DNA from: Pegea sp. RAD2-039
Lineage: Eukaryota; Chordata; Thaliacea; Salpida; Salpidae
Assembly: GCA_034620365.1 (NCBI GenBank)
Contig: JAQGEQ010000003.1
Span: 372,001 to 436,000, forward strand
Direction: 5' to 3'
DNA: 64,000 nucleotides
The notes below the pieces were generated by a model. That model was not told the DNA's origin. It worked only from the letters and a program-made list of their open reading frames with translations, and did not search any database. The translations under genes and the position numbers were made by a program. Positions 27,001 through 39,850 of the stretch are shown here, piece by piece (positions within the stretch are counted from its first letter, which is position 1; each line of letters opens with the position of its first letter).

Positions 27001-27619
27001 GATTTACTAATATTTTGAATCATTTTATGATATTTACTAGCTTTAGTTAGTACTTTTGTATTTAAAAATGTCATTATTTTTAATCAACAAAGAAATTATT
27101 GATTTTAACGAAATCTAAGTTTTCTATTTTATAGAAATACTTTATTTAATAAAAATTTGTTCAAATAATTAACTATTTTTTGTGATAATTTTAAATTTAA
27201 AACAAAAATCCAAATTCTTAAACTGGAGATATAAACATTTTTGCAAAGTAATTAGACTTAATAATGATTTTTAGTGCTTATTAGCTCAAATTATTTACAA
27301 TCAGACGTCATTAAGACTTTCTATAAAAACTATAATTTTTAAAATTATTTTTGGCTTACTTTTGCTTTACGGTCTATGAAATTAAAATCAGAAACTTTCT
27401 CATATCCCAAATATTTCATCAAGATATGTTTAAGCAACACAGCTCGAATGAGAGTGTGTAGAAGGATATAGACTGGAGAATAGATGAACAATAAAACCAA
27501 ATATATACAATACATCCATAATCTTCGTAACTAAAAAATAATAAATTTAGACTATCATCAATTTTTCTAAACTCTAACTAACCAGATTCAAAATTAACTG
27601 CATCGTCGTTATCTTGCAT
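24095..27619 (-). CDS. Membrane-anchored protein with lipoxygenase-like C-terminal motifs
   Basis: Thirteen exons: 27619-27599 (tentative), 27530-27360, 26500-26379, 26308-26164, 26025-25882, 25791-25630, 25533-25372, 25319-25188, 25010-24931, 24836-24740, 24671-24463, 24412-24262, 24199-24095; 566 residues with every phase consistent. A strong hydrophobic segment (about residues 11-35, IYLVLLFIYSPVYILLHTLI) suggests a membrane anchor near the N-terminus. The middle reads HNHVHFVFPSSFCVLSK, then LYKLLSPHFRFTEGIN, which resembles the lipoxygenase metal-site helix followed by KLLxPHxRYTxxIN. About 150 residues later VGITHYCDHKTYLKYF recalls the lipoxygenase HxxxN/H segment. An acidic low-complexity insert (SEDEDIIEMKKE) separates them. 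The protein ends VCY, so the C-terminal isoleucine iron ligand of true lipoxygenases is absent. I did not recognise a named family; the lipoxygenase link is inferred from motif order and spacing. Confidence 0.7.
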
Positions 27620-28404
27620 AAATTGCTGTTTTAAAAAGAATTCAAAATCTCCTGAATACTTGTAGTAAAAATACTTATTTTCAAATGAACAATTCTAAAA
27701 CATTTTATTAATAGCAAGTAAAAATTGTAAATACAGAATTATTATTTTACTGATAACTAATACATAACTCAAACTAACAAAATTATTCAACTAATTGTTG
27801 TTAGTTTCATGCAGTTTATTATATTTAGAAAAATCTGCAGTCAGCTACATCAAAAATAAAACATCGTATCAGTTTGACCACTTAACTTAAAGTCATATCA
27901 GCTTTCTAGTCAAAAGTGCTTGAGGTTTTCAAGCCAACTGTCTAAACACGCGTGTACATTTATACAACAAACCTTTTCCTTTCAACTAAAAGTAACCACT
28001 GTTGTTATATATTTGAACTTTCCCTTTGTTTAATCAATAGTTGTTTAATACATTTTCAATATTTAAGTTTTACAACAAGTTCAATAATAAAAGTTTGTCA
28101 ACAACCAAACTCGATGGGAAATTAAAAAGGAAATGATTCAATAAACTTAAGTAGCTATTTTACATTTACAATTGGCAGACAAACTATTCTATATTTTTAT
28201 GATTATTCATGGAAATTATTATTAATTAAAATTATCAAATATAAGTTTTTACTACTTTTAGTCAATATTTACTTATTGTCCAAACAAATTTTAGACGAAT
28301 TTTTTATATCTAAATTAATATATAACTTTTTCAGTTGTAAAAATAAAAAAATATGTTCAAAATTTTAAGATATTAAAGAAAAAAAATTTACTTGAGAAAT
28401 AAAT

Positions 28405-28465
28405 TTATTTATTTCAATAAATGCGAAGGAGGGTGCCTCCCACTAACACACATTCTTACAAACAA
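28405..28465 (-). mobile_element. LINE/SINE 3'-tail fragment
   Basis: On the minus strand this reads the same terminal sequence as the LINE at 40735-41470 and the SINE at 51050-51242: GAATGTGTGTTAG, then GGCACCCTCCTTCGCATTT, then a run of AAATAAAT. It is missing part of the middle of the tail (the CTCTCTTTAG section). A dead scrap or a strongly 5'-truncated insertion. Confidence 0.75.
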
Positions 28466-29429
28466 AAACTAATATGAGGAACTTAAATTTAAAAAACTAG
28501 TTATTCTTGAAATATTACATTTTACTTAAAATGTAATCGAAAGATTGTAAACTTTTTTAATAATTATAGCTATAAAAAAGATTAAAAAAAAACAATTTTC
28601 CATGATGTATTAAATAAGTATTCAAAAAAGTATATAGAAACACAAGCTTATATCTACAAGTTTTAAGTGTTTTTCTAAGGCCTATAAAATAACATGAAGT
28701 TCAAACGTACTCTTCTAACCTCAGTAAAAAATATTCATTCAAACTGAAACATCTCTAAGAAATGTGTTAAAAAAGTATTTTTCTACAATTTGAGTCAATT
28801 TTAACATAAAAAGCTTAAGAAATAAAACTACAAATTTAACATAAATTTTCTTGAGCTTGCTTCATATGTTACTAAACGTTTTTATTTTTAATCTTAATCA
28901 CGTTTTTGCTGGTTAACTCTGTAGTATGTACAAAATCGTCAATTTATTCTTCATTAAAATAATTTTAGTTTATGATTTACTTCAGTTAAAATTTTTTTTT
29001 AAAATTTCCTAATCGTTAATATCAAGTTTTATCCATAAAAACAGGAAAAGGAACCTTTGAAAATTTAACTTCTTTTGAGTCTATAAAACAAACAAACTTA
29101 GAGATAATTAATTGACCTCTTAGTTACTTGCATTTAGAAACAATCTTTGAGCAGACTTCCGAAATACAGGAAGAGATACGTTTTTCTTTCTAACCCAGAG
29201 TGCAAATTAGCTAAATTAGATGGCTGATAAAATTTAGAAGGAAACCAACTAATCTGCTGTCATTTAAATTGCTTATTTTTTCAACCATTTGAATTTATAA
29301 TCAGTTCTAAATCTTATTTAAAATTCTTTAATTATTTGAATAAACTCTAACAGATATAATAATTAAATAAACATATAAACATAGCTATATATCTACTTAC
29401 TTTTAAATACTTACTTATCATATCTACAG

Positions 29430-29640
29430 TTGCTTTAAATTTTAAAGTTTAAAGTTTATGCTGAGTAGTAAATGATTTTTTTTAATATTGTAGAAAGATC
29501 TCAAAACAAAACTATTATTGAATCTTGTTGAAATATCTTCAGTGCTTTAAATTTTAAAGTTTGCTGAGTAGTAAATGATTTTTTTTAATATTGTAGAAAG
29601 ATCTCAAAACAAAACTATTATTGAATCTTGTTGAAATATT
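29430..29640. repeat. Tandem duplication, unit about 100 bp
   Basis: Two near-identical copies in direct order, each containing GCTGAGTAGTAAATGATT followed by GAAAGATCTCAAAAC and CTTGTTGAAATAT. They differ mainly by a short AAAGTTTAT insertion near the start of the first copy. Noncoding and recent. Confidence 0.85.
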
Positions 29641-31552
29641 TTATAAATAAATTCTGATGTCGCTGATAAAAACTTGACTTTGAAATCAATTTAACATTAG
29701 CTAAAATTAATTTTTTATTTTAAAGTTCAATTTATTTTTGACAAAATATTAGAAGAGTAGAAAACATAAAAATAATAAATTTAATTTAATATCTATTTTT
29801 TCTTTTAGCTCCGCTTTATATTAATAAAATAGCAATTAGAAAACGATATCAAATACAGATATGTAAAATCAGTAGTCAATACTGAACGCATATTTTAAAT
29901 ATCAATCATTTACAAACAAAGAATTAATATTATGAATGCACGATAAGGGTTACATTTCAAATTTTTTATACAATAAGTATTTTATTATTCATACTTTGTG
30001 GTAAATGTTTCAATACCATTCATGAGTTTGAATTAAGTTAATGCGCTTGTTTAGTGGTGCAGTAAAAAGTTGGTTTATATTACAGTTGACGTTGGTCGTG
30101 TCCTGCGTAAACATTTTAATAGAAATCCAGTTTGGTCGATTTGAAATGTTTAAATTACAAAGAAATCTCGTGTTAAGTGGTAAAGATATCTTAAAATATC
30201 ACAGACTTAGTTTCGTGGCAATCCTAATCCTATAAATTTTTTGTTCCGTTTTTTTTTTCAGGTTATTTGTAGTTAGATTCTATTTTTATCTCAATGTTCA
30301 ATTGTAATTACAAATTTGTTTTCTGCACCATCATCATATTTATAAAGGGTTAATAGTATTAAATTTCAACCTTTATAATAAAATAATATTAAATTTCCCT
30401 TTTAAAACTTTATTTTAGCATTTTTATTCATTAAACTTAAAAAAAATCATAAAAGTAAAATTTTTGTAAAATATAGAAATGAAAAAAGTTCATACTGTCG
30501 AAAACACTTAATGTGGCTAGATTTCAAAATTCTTAAAATTGTAATCCCTTTTTTAAAGTTGTTTACAGCTTTACAGGTCAGATTTAACTTTTTTGTAAAG
30601 TAATTCAAGCTGAACGAAAATAAAATACATTTGATGAAAGAGTTTTGAAACATTATATATAATCTCTTGAAATGACTCTTCCAAATAAAAAGTTTAAAGT
30701 TTATTCTCAACTGTTTAAAAAACTGATTTGCATACGAAAAGTAAAATGCCGCATAAACCAACTGTTTGTATAAAGCTTAGGCTGAGGGGTTAAATATAAA
30801 GAATAAGAATTAAGTTAAGCTTTTAAGTTTTTGCCTATCTTTACTACTATTATTTTTGTACTTTCTTATTTTTACAGCGATGTACAAAGCTATGTTAACT
30901 ATGCAAAGTTGTTTTTGATTTTTACGACGATTTTTACAACGATGAAAATTAATGATAGCAATAAAAGAAATATAAAAACAAACTTGAAAAATTCAGGAAA
31001 TCTTAAGCTCTATGCTTTTGATGTTAAATTTATTTGTAGCAAAGTCTAAAATAATACTAAAAACTTTTGGTTTATGTCAAACCAGTTGCTCTGAAATTTA
31101 TTAAAAAATTAAAAAAACTACACTAAAATTACAATCTTATTCTAAATACGACATTTGTGTAAGCATAAACTGAGATAGCTTCTATTTAAATATTTTAAGA
31201 CAGTATTTTTAGAATTTATTTCGAAATCTGGTAAAAAAAATTTAAAAATAAAGCTTTTGATAGAAATTAGAAATATTACTCTGAATAAAATTCTAATTTC
31301 AAAAAAAATTAGATATTTATTTCTTACTAATTACATAAAAACTAATATTTTTCCACTACCTTTAATGTTATTTGTTCATTCAAAGAACTACTTTTTTGCA
31401 ACATATTATTTTATTATTGTACTGGATTACAAAATCAAGAAAAAAGTAATTTTTTTACAAAATTTCTTTCATAATCTACCAGTAAATAAGCTGCTGCACT
31501 AGAAAGACATTACTGTGCGCAATTAAATGTCTCTCGATAAAAACTGATGGTA

Positions 31553-32107
31553 ACATTTATTTATTTATAAATACAAAGGAGGGTGCCTAAAGAAAGCACC
31601 TCCCGCTAACACACACTCTCACAAATAATATCTATTAAGAAATATAGAAAGAAAAATATGTAACACATGGCATTTCGGTAGTCCTCAAAACATATAACGG
31701 TAAACAATTACATAGAATATTGATAATATAAAAAAAGGAAAAATTTACAGTTTAGAAATGGCAATATTGGCTATATTATGACGGTTCAACTTCTTCTTGA
31801 ACAACGCGAGTGATTCTGACATGGCAATGTCTGATGGTAGCTGGTTCCATGTATTAATTGTGCGGTATTAGAAAAACTTCAGTCTGATTAATGTACCAGG
31901 TGGTATGGGCTTATAATAATTGTGTCATTTAGAGTAGGTGATACGGTAACGCCAGGTTCTAGGACCAAAGATATTCGTGAAATAATAAATTCATTGATTG
32001 AAGGTTGGTTTAAGGAATTTGCAACTGGTTTACAAGAAAAAAGTTATAAGTTCAGACTTTGTTATAGATTAAGATTAAAAGAACTTCAAAGACAAGTGAA
32101 AAACTGA
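31553..32107 (-). mobile_element. 5'-truncated CR1/Jockey-like LINE, 3' end
   Basis: Minus-strand copy of the same LINE family as 40735-41470. Shared landmarks are the GTGCGGTATTAG / CCGCACAAT region, the coding stretch giving SAMSESL-type residues before the end, and the terminal tail with CACCCTCCTTTG. The ORF is interrupted, so it is inactive. Similarity fades to the right of about 32000, so the 5' limit is approximate. It matches only the last part of the polymerase ORF and the 3' UTR. Confidence 0.7.
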
Positions 32108-34084
32108 AAAAGTACATCAATAGTTGGTTGAGTTTAAAATAAATACAAAAGCTGCCTTGTAGTTTCATTATGTTTATTATTATCTTATCAGTTCTTTTAT
32201 TTCTTAAATAGTTTCTACTTATTTCTTGCAGCAAATTGATAAAAATGATTATTTCCGAAGTAAATATTAAACTTTGCAACAGAAGAGTACTCCTCAAACT
32301 ATTTACTGTATAAAATCCTTACTTTTTTTGCATTGTTTAGACGTTTGGTTATTTATTTAAGGCTAAGTCAAATGTAAAGTTTAATCTATTCTTTATTTTT
32401 CAGTTTATTTCATTATTGAGTGAATTTGAGAACTTATTTACGTGTTTTTCGAAAGTGTCATCTTCTTAAAAAAGATTTTTCTATTATATTCAGTTGAAGA
32501 AAGTCAAAACTAATAAATATAAGAAGCACTACAAATGTTTTATTTCATTATTTCTATCTCATTAGATCAAAGTTAAGCCTTTCAAATCTTATGATAACAA
32601 TTAATCTTTAAAAGCCTATTTTTGTGTTGTATTGAACCCTATAAACATTTCATTCATTACAAAAACTGAATAAACCTGAACAGAACCAAAATATTCTTGT
32701 ACATAATGATGTCTTTAAAACATGCTAAGACTTGTTGCTATTGGTTGGACTTGTAATTACTTAATACCTTTTGTATTAACAAAGTTATTAATGAAAAAGT
32801 TGTCTAAACATTACTGTAAAAAATCGTTGTCAACTATAGTAATTAAGTTTGATGTTTCGTTTTGTTGCTATTAATTTAAGAAAAACTGCAGAATAACTTA
32901 ATAAAACACAGAAAATATCTTTGGAGCATAATATAAAAGATTTAGTGGAATTAAATTGTCAAGATTTTTTCGGCACTTGTTTTATTTGACTGAAAACTAT
33001 CTCTAAATGATATAAATTTATAAAAGACCAAGGAAAAGTTACCGAGATTAATTAGGGCTATAGTACAATTGGACGAGGGCTACTTATTATGTCGACTCAG
33101 TCCAACCTAATCATTTGATTTATAATATAAATTAGTGATATATAAAATCAACTTACATTAGCTTATTAAAATTGCATAAAAATATGTTAAGTAAACTTGC
33201 CAGGATGAACAATTTTCAATAAAATTTACTATTTGTTTGAAAAAAATTGTTTAGTTTCTGAGTTAAACCAATTAAAATCTACATTTCAAAAATTTGGATC
33301 AAAAAAGTTACTAGAAAATCTATGAAAACAGATGATAAAATATAAGTTTGTGATAGATGAAACCACAGCTTCTCTTAAAGTTTGTAATATTTTCATGTTT
33401 TCAACGAAAGCACAAAATATAAGTCAAAAATAGGACCACCAAGAGATGCTGTGAACTCAACTAAGAACTTTCATGAGAATTCTGTTCATGACATTTTTCT
33501 AGATTCAGTCTTTTAATGAAATCTTAAATCTTCAACAAACTGAAATTATCAATTAAATTAAATCAAATTAACTTTCAGTTGATTTAAACTTAAGTTAAAC
33601 AGTAATTTACCCAAAAATATTTACAAAAACTTATTAAATAATAATTGATTAATATGAAAAAACTTACACAGCAAAGAGTTAACTAAAATTGATGGAGATG
33701 AAAGTTTCATCTATTCAGAGATACCAGGAAAAGTTAAACTTGTGTTGTTCAAAAAGTCTTTTATGATGCATGAAAACGATACTACATAAAAGTAGTAAAA
33801 ACTAGAAATGTTGTTAATTTAAATATTAACATACAAACTTTTAAGTGATGATCAAACTAACGTACCATAATCATGTAATTGAAAGCAGTAGACACAATAA
33901 AACTAAATGTTTTAGACATGATGAAATTGGGGGGTCATTTTAAAAAAAAAGAATTATTAAATATCAAAATTAAAGGAATAAAAACAAACATCGTGAAAGT
34001 TTAAAAGTTAAATGTTAATTGAATTCGTATGAATCTCTTGGCATTGAACGCTTTTTAGGACGCCCTGTAATTAAAATGTTTTAA
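32108..34084. other. Intergenic, AT-rich
   Basis: Nothing recognised on either strand between the LINE fragment and the 3' end of the MBT gene. Confidence 0.5.
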
Positions 34085-34097
34085 AATCAAATTTGTT

Positions 34098-36929
34098 TTA
34101 AAACTTCCAAACTCTACCTCTTCTTTTTCTACTTCCACCAGCTGATGATCGAGACACTTTCTCTGAAAATATCAACAATTTATCATTCACAAAAGTAATT
34201 GAGTGGAAATTACTCGGTGGAGCCTCAGACGGTTTTTTTCCAGCTTTTGGTGGTAGAAGTTGGTGACCAACTAACTCGCACCAGCCTACAGGAAAAAGGT
34301 CAGTACTTGATTCATCCATCCATTGGTCAAATGTAGAGTCCCATCCATCAAATCCAATAAGAAGTAGACGACCAATAACACTAGAAAGTTGTGAGATAAA
34401 GACATGAAAGTTACTTCAGTTGATGTCTACTTTTTAACTGTAGCTACACCAATAAAATTTGGTAGTTGTAAATCCACTGCCTCAAGTTTCATTCCAACAG
34501 CAAAGTTTATACTTTGTTGATGCTTTTCAAACAGATGACTTGGAACTGGAATTGAGTTTGTCACTTTCAAATATTCACTCCAATCAAAGTCCTCATCATC
34601 TTCTGTTATAAATCATCAGAAGTTGGATATGATTTGAAAGAACAAGTTACCTTCTGGAGGAGTTAGTTTGATATTGTTTGATTTGCAAAAGTTGATTGGA
34701 AATATTAAGCTTGATGTTCGATGAAGACAATATTTATTATTCTCATCTGTATCTTCACCTCTGTCAACAGCTACAACGAATTGAATCAGAAATTTACTTT
34801 TGAAACATTTTTTATAACACTTACATATCATGATGTAACCAGATTTTAGTATCTTAGCAACCGTTGCTACTCTGATGATAGAGGTCTTTATAGGATCAAC
34901 AGCTTCTAATTTCATTCCTTCTTTAAAACCATTTGCGTTTTGTGGTTGTGGAAAGTTCTACAAATATAAAACATCTTTGATAATGATGTTGATGGTTTTA
35001 TAACTGAACCTGTTTAAATAAATCATCTGCAACTTTATTGTATCTTGAGATATCTCTACTAGCATCTCCAGTTTTTAACAAACGTCCATGTTTCTGTGAA
35101 AATCCAATCGGATATATGATTGGAGCTGTTTCATGACACCTACATCACAATTTATCACGTGATTAACAACTTCTAGGTGGTCAGGTAACAGACCAAAACA
35201 AATTATTTTCTTCATCAACCAAATCTTCGTAACTAATACATAAACGTCCGGATATATTTTTAATTACTTTTCCAATTCGATTTTGACATAAACATGTTTT
35301 ATCTACCACCTGATAAATAAAGTATTGATGCCAAATCAACTTCAGAGCCACCAACCTCTAGAAACGTTCCCACTTTTATTGAACTTCTCAAACTTTGCTT
35401 AATATTTGCAAAAAAATTTTTATGAATGGTACGTCTGCCCATGGCACGATCATAGATAAATCTGTTCCAAGTTTCTTCGGGATTTTTTTTCATGCCTGAA
35501 TCACAAATATCATCATCAAAATATCATCAAAATGAAATATCTATCAGTACAAAAGTTTTGAGCTTACTTAGAGGTGGTGTTAACTTCTTTCCATGATCTC
35601 CACACCAACCGATGTGATGTATTTTAAAGTTTCCTAAATTACACCAGAAATCGAATCTTCCATCTTCATAACCCAAATAACGAAGAAGGACTTTATAGCC
35701 GGACATCTTTTCTATCTATTAATAAAATACATCATCACAGTTTGACAGTCATAAAACGAAATTAGTGGCGAGGACTTTTTACAGAGCAAGGTGCTAAATT
35801 AAGTATTTTATAAATTCTTATCTAGCTATCAAAAAAAATCTTTAGAAATATTAGATGGGAACTTACCGTAGCAATCCAATAATACTTTCCTGGCTTTGGT
35901 GAGTCCAAGTTTTCTACTTCCACAAGGCAACCAGGAGCTGCTTTATGCCAAATATCACTCATAGGGGCCTAAGTACCCCCAAAAAAAGTGTTTCAAAAAT
36001 TGTTTAATGTTTTAATTAATCAAATTTAGGAAAAATTTATTTATTTTAAATGATGGTATTTATTTTATTCAATAAAACGAAATTAGTGGCGAGGCCTTTT
36101 TACAGAGCAAGGTGCTAAATTAAGCATTTTATAAATTCTTATCTAGCTATCAAAAAAAATCTTTAGAAATATTAGATGGGAACTTACCGTAGCAATCCAA
36201 TAATACTTTCCTGGCTTTGGTGAGTCCAAGTTTTCTACTTCCACAAGGCAACCAGGAGCTGCTTTATGCCAAATATCACTCATAGGGGCCTAAGCACCCC
36301 CAAAAAAAGTGTTTCAAAAATTGTTTAATGTTTTAATTAATCAAATTTAGGAAAAATTTATTTATTTTAAATGATGGTATTTATTTTATTCAATAAAGCT
36401 GCAGATGACAAATTATACAGCTCTTATAGCAAACACAAAACAGTATAAGCATAGAACTAATAAAAAAATCTAAAGTATTACAGTTTAGCTTAATCAATAT
36501 AGAAAGAATAGGAGCATTGTAGAGGCATAAGTAAATATAAGTAATTCATCAAAAGTACAAAGTAAGAAAATAAGTGAAGAAATCATTCACTTGTTAACAA
36601 CATAACTTAAATCATAAACAAAATTATAAAAAAAGTGACAGATTTTAATGTAGTATTTGGAAGACGAATATTTATTAGGATAAACGTGAATAAGATTGAC
36701 TCTCACAAATAATAGTCTTCATTGGTCACTTACATGTTGAAATGCTGATACAGAAGCAGCAACAGAATTAGTCTTTTTAAGGTATCTTGACCAATCAAAT
36801 TCTTGTGTTAGCTCTTTTTGAATTTTTAAATCAGTTGGTAGTATAAGCCTAAATGCAAGAATTATTTCTTTATTTAATTAAATATATAAATAAATATTTT
36901 GTTTACCTGTTATTTATATATGAAGCCAT
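34098..36929 (-). CDS. Four-MBT-repeat chromatin protein (MBTD1/L3MBTL2-like)
   Basis: Exons: 36929-36907, 36848-36734, 36289-36188 and/or 35968-35867, 35715-35568, 35495-35356, 35309-35194, 35139-35010, 34957-34825, 34770-34651, 34602-34431, 34380-34098. With one copy of the duplicated exon the protein is 493 residues, with both 527. MBT repeats bind mono- and dimethyl-lysine on histone tails in Polycomb-type repressor complexes. Four repeats are visible: 1 with GYKVLLRYLGYED, FWCNLGNFKIHHIGWC; 2 with LEVVDK, FWCHETAPIIYPIGF; 3 with [16 protein letters not shown]; 4 with [30 protein letters not shown]. The set and spacing match MBTD1 and L3MBTL2; I cannot separate them, and no SAM domain or FCS zinc finger follows. 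The C-terminus is short and basic (SRKRRGRVWKF). The intron at 35310-35355 is only 46 nt; reading through it gives a false in-frame extension after LEV. Confidence 0.93.
35751..36392. repeat. 321-bp tandem duplication containing an MBT exon
   Basis: Two copies, 35751-36071 and 36072-36392, differ at only a few positions. Each holds the whole 102-nt exon (35968-35867 and 36289-36188), its acceptor and its GTAAGT donor, plus flanking intron. The exon is phase 0 at both ends, so including one or both copies keeps the frame. Confidence 0.95.
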
Positions 36930-38104
36930 TACTTTTAAATATCAATTGCTGATTTTTCAAAACTAAACTGGTGTCTAAAAAATAAAACCTTTAATTAAGA
37001 ACTGTTTATGATTTTAAATAAATAGCAAACCTTAAAAATATTTCAATCAAAATGAAGTAAATAAAAAAAAGTTTAAAAAAGACTATTGAAAGTAACTAGA
37101 AGATAATCACATTATAATTCAATCTTATAAAAATTTCAATAAGTATTAAATAAATTACTCATATTGTTAGAAAATTTATAGAACTGTATTATTAGGGCTT
37201 GTAATATTATACATTTGTACAGAAGTAAATAAAATTATTTGTTATCATATCATCACAGTTACAATAGTTAAAAACCAAAATATTTATGTAAAAAAAGTTT
37301 CTAGAATTATATAAATTATACATCCAAATAAATATCAATTAGTAAAACCATATTAGTCAAACATTTCCAGCATTACTATAAACATATAAAAATAAATGTT
37401 TTTACTCAATATATATCTAATATTTTTCTAAATAATAATAAAATATTTATAAAATATGAATAAGCTAAACCTAAAAATAACAAAAATAAGTAACAGAATA
37501 AAACTAAAGGACAAAACAAAACCATGCCGAGATTTCGAAAGATAGTTTGCAGCACAAAACATCTAGAAAATGTTTGTCTATATTTTTAAACAAGGTTCGA
37601 AAACGTAAATGGTGTATTTTACTATTATAATTACTCGTAAAGTTTTTCTTAGATGTAGCATGTTATTATTACTCTCTAAGTTTACAGTTAAGGGTCAGAA
37701 AAAAATTTATAAAACTGAATTATTGGTGAAAGTATTTAAAAAATAAGTTCACAGATGATTTCTTTATCTGATTCTTTAATTTTTTCCTTAAGCTTCATTG
37801 AAAAACTTATTACTTTCGAGTAGAGATTAAAAGCTATTTAAACAACATTTGGGATTTATTTTTTTAGATGTTATAAGTGGTTGTAATAATCAATATCTAA
37901 TGAGTATTGTGCATTGATATTCTAAATTAATTATAGAATTATACAAAATACTTGATTACTTAATCAAATTATTTCTACGGTCTTAAAAGAATCTCAATAA
38001 GACGATCAATTACAATTTTATTCAAACTTTAGACTGTTCAACGTATAAACCGAAATTATAATATTGAAGCTATGCATCAGTAAGCTGTTAATTAATGAAA
38101 CATG
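36930..38104. other. Intergenic, AT-rich
   Basis: Should contain the MBT gene promoter. No further gene or RNA recognised. Confidence 0.5.
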
Positions 38105-39850
38105 TTAAGCTGTTTCTTTACAGTAAAACACAACATTTAAGTATTTATATGTTCCAACACATGGGTCTCCAAACACCCGATTTAAAGCTTTCAATGAGCA
38201 GCTTTGTCTGTTGTTACATTGAGTGCGGACAATACTAAGTGAGTTTTCTGCCAGGCAACCTCCTCTTGGCACTGAATGCCGATTTCTTGGACATCTGCAA
38301 CATAAATTATTACAGACCGTTTTTATGAAAGAAGTTTTCATATTTGCTTTTATATTTAGTAGTATTAACTAGACCAAATGTTATTGAGTGCTTTAAAAAC
38401 AAATGTTCTTTATTAATCTAATAAATTTAAGTTTTAAACCTACGTTTGTGATGATGAACGGCCGTAAGAAGCTTGTTGTATAGCTACAACCGTTCCTTGA
38501 GGACAACTGAGCTGTCTTGTTTCTCCTTCACAGATATTGTAGGTGTACGCTTCATCTATAGAAAAACATTTTAGCTTCCAAATAGTAAAAGGCAAATAAA
38601 TAAGTAGGTTTGTGAATGTTTATTCATACTTGAAATTACAATTTCAAATACTTTTAAAATCACATTAAACTAAATCTATATTAGCATTATTATTATTATT
38701 CATTACTAACAGCTTTGCGTTTGATTATTGAAAAACTCAATCTACAGTTTTCAAACCTTTTTCTTTACAGTAAAACACAACATTTAAGTATTTATATGTT
38801 CCAACACATGGGTCTCCAAACACCCGATTTAAAGCTTTCAATGAGCAGCTTTGTCTGTTGTTACATTGAGTGCGGACAATACTAAGTGAGTTTTCTGCCA
38901 GGCAACCTTCTCTTGGCACTGAATGCCGATTTCTTGGACATCTGCAACATAAATTATTACAGACCGTTTTTATGAAAGAAGTTTTCATATTTGCTTTTAT
39001 ATTTAGTAGTATTAACTAGACCAAATGTTATTGAGTGCTTTAAAAACAAATGTTCTTTATTAATCTAATAAATTTAAGTTTTAAACCTACGTTTGTGATG
39101 ATGAACGGCCGTAAGAAGCTTGTTGTATAGCTACAACCGTTCCTTGAGGACAACTGAGTTGTCTTGTTTCTCCTTCACAGATATTGTAGGTGTACGCTTC
39201 ATCTATAGAAAAACATTTTAGCTTCCAAATAGTAAAAGGCAAATAAATAAGTAGGTTTGAGGATGTTTATTTATACTTGAAATTACAATTTCAAATACTT
39301 TTAAAATCACATTAAACTAAATCTATATTATTGATTATTATTCATTACTAACAGCTTTGCGTTTGATTATTGAAAAACTAAATCTACAATTTTCAAACCT
39401 TTTTCTTTACAGTAAAACACAACATTTAAGTATTTATATGTTCCAACACATGGGTCTCCAAACACCCGATTTAAAGCTTTCAATGAGCAGCTTTGTCTGT
39501 TGTTACATTGAGTGCGGACAATACTAAGTGAGTATTTTGCCAGGCAACCTTCTCTTGGCACTGAATGCCGATTTCTTGGACATCTGCAACATAAATTATT
39601 ACAGACCGTTTTTATGAAAGAAGTTTTCATATTTGCTTTTATATTTAGAAGTATTAACTAGACCAAATGTTATTGAGTGCTTTAAAAACAAATGTTCTTT
39701 ATTAATCTAATAAATTTAAGTTTTAAACCTACGTTTGTGATGATGAACGGCCGTAAGAAGCTTGTTGTATAGCTACAACAGTTCCTAGAGGACAACTGAG
39801 CCGTCTTGTTTCTCCTTCACAGATATTGTAGTTGTACGTTTGACCTATGT
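38105..39850. repeat. Three tandem units (about 645 bp) of a lectin gene
   Basis: The two exons of a SUEL domain plus the intron between them and the following intron repeat three times with a period of about 642-647 bp. Intron sequence is conserved almost as well as exon sequence. The 5'-most unit (39399-39850) differs most, for example CCTAGAGGA for CCTTGAGGA and a different exon start. Confidence 0.95.

Larger units (their letters stand above)
27620..31552. other. 3.9-kb gene-poor AT-rich stretch
   Basis: No gene could be supported. Several frames of 60-100 codons around 30040-31500 have the lysine/isoleucine/phenylalanine-rich composition expected of AT-rich noise. It contains a LINE/SINE tail scrap (28405-28465) and a tandem duplication (29430-29640), listed separately. 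Confidence 0.5.

Noticed and set aside
27583-27619. Longer first exon of the lipoxygenase-like gene ending at GGTTAG (27583)
   Set aside because: That donor puts the next exon in a frame that soon stops; the GTTAAT donor at 27598 keeps the membrane segment open.
30041-31502. Several 60-100-codon frames
   Set aside because: Composition is dominated by Lys, Ile, Phe and Asn as expected of AT-rich noise; no splice sites or homology recognised.
35299-35495. MBT exon continuing through GGSEVDLASILYL to a stop
   Set aside because: This reads through a 46-nt intron; splicing at 35355/35310 restores LEVVDK, the family sequence.
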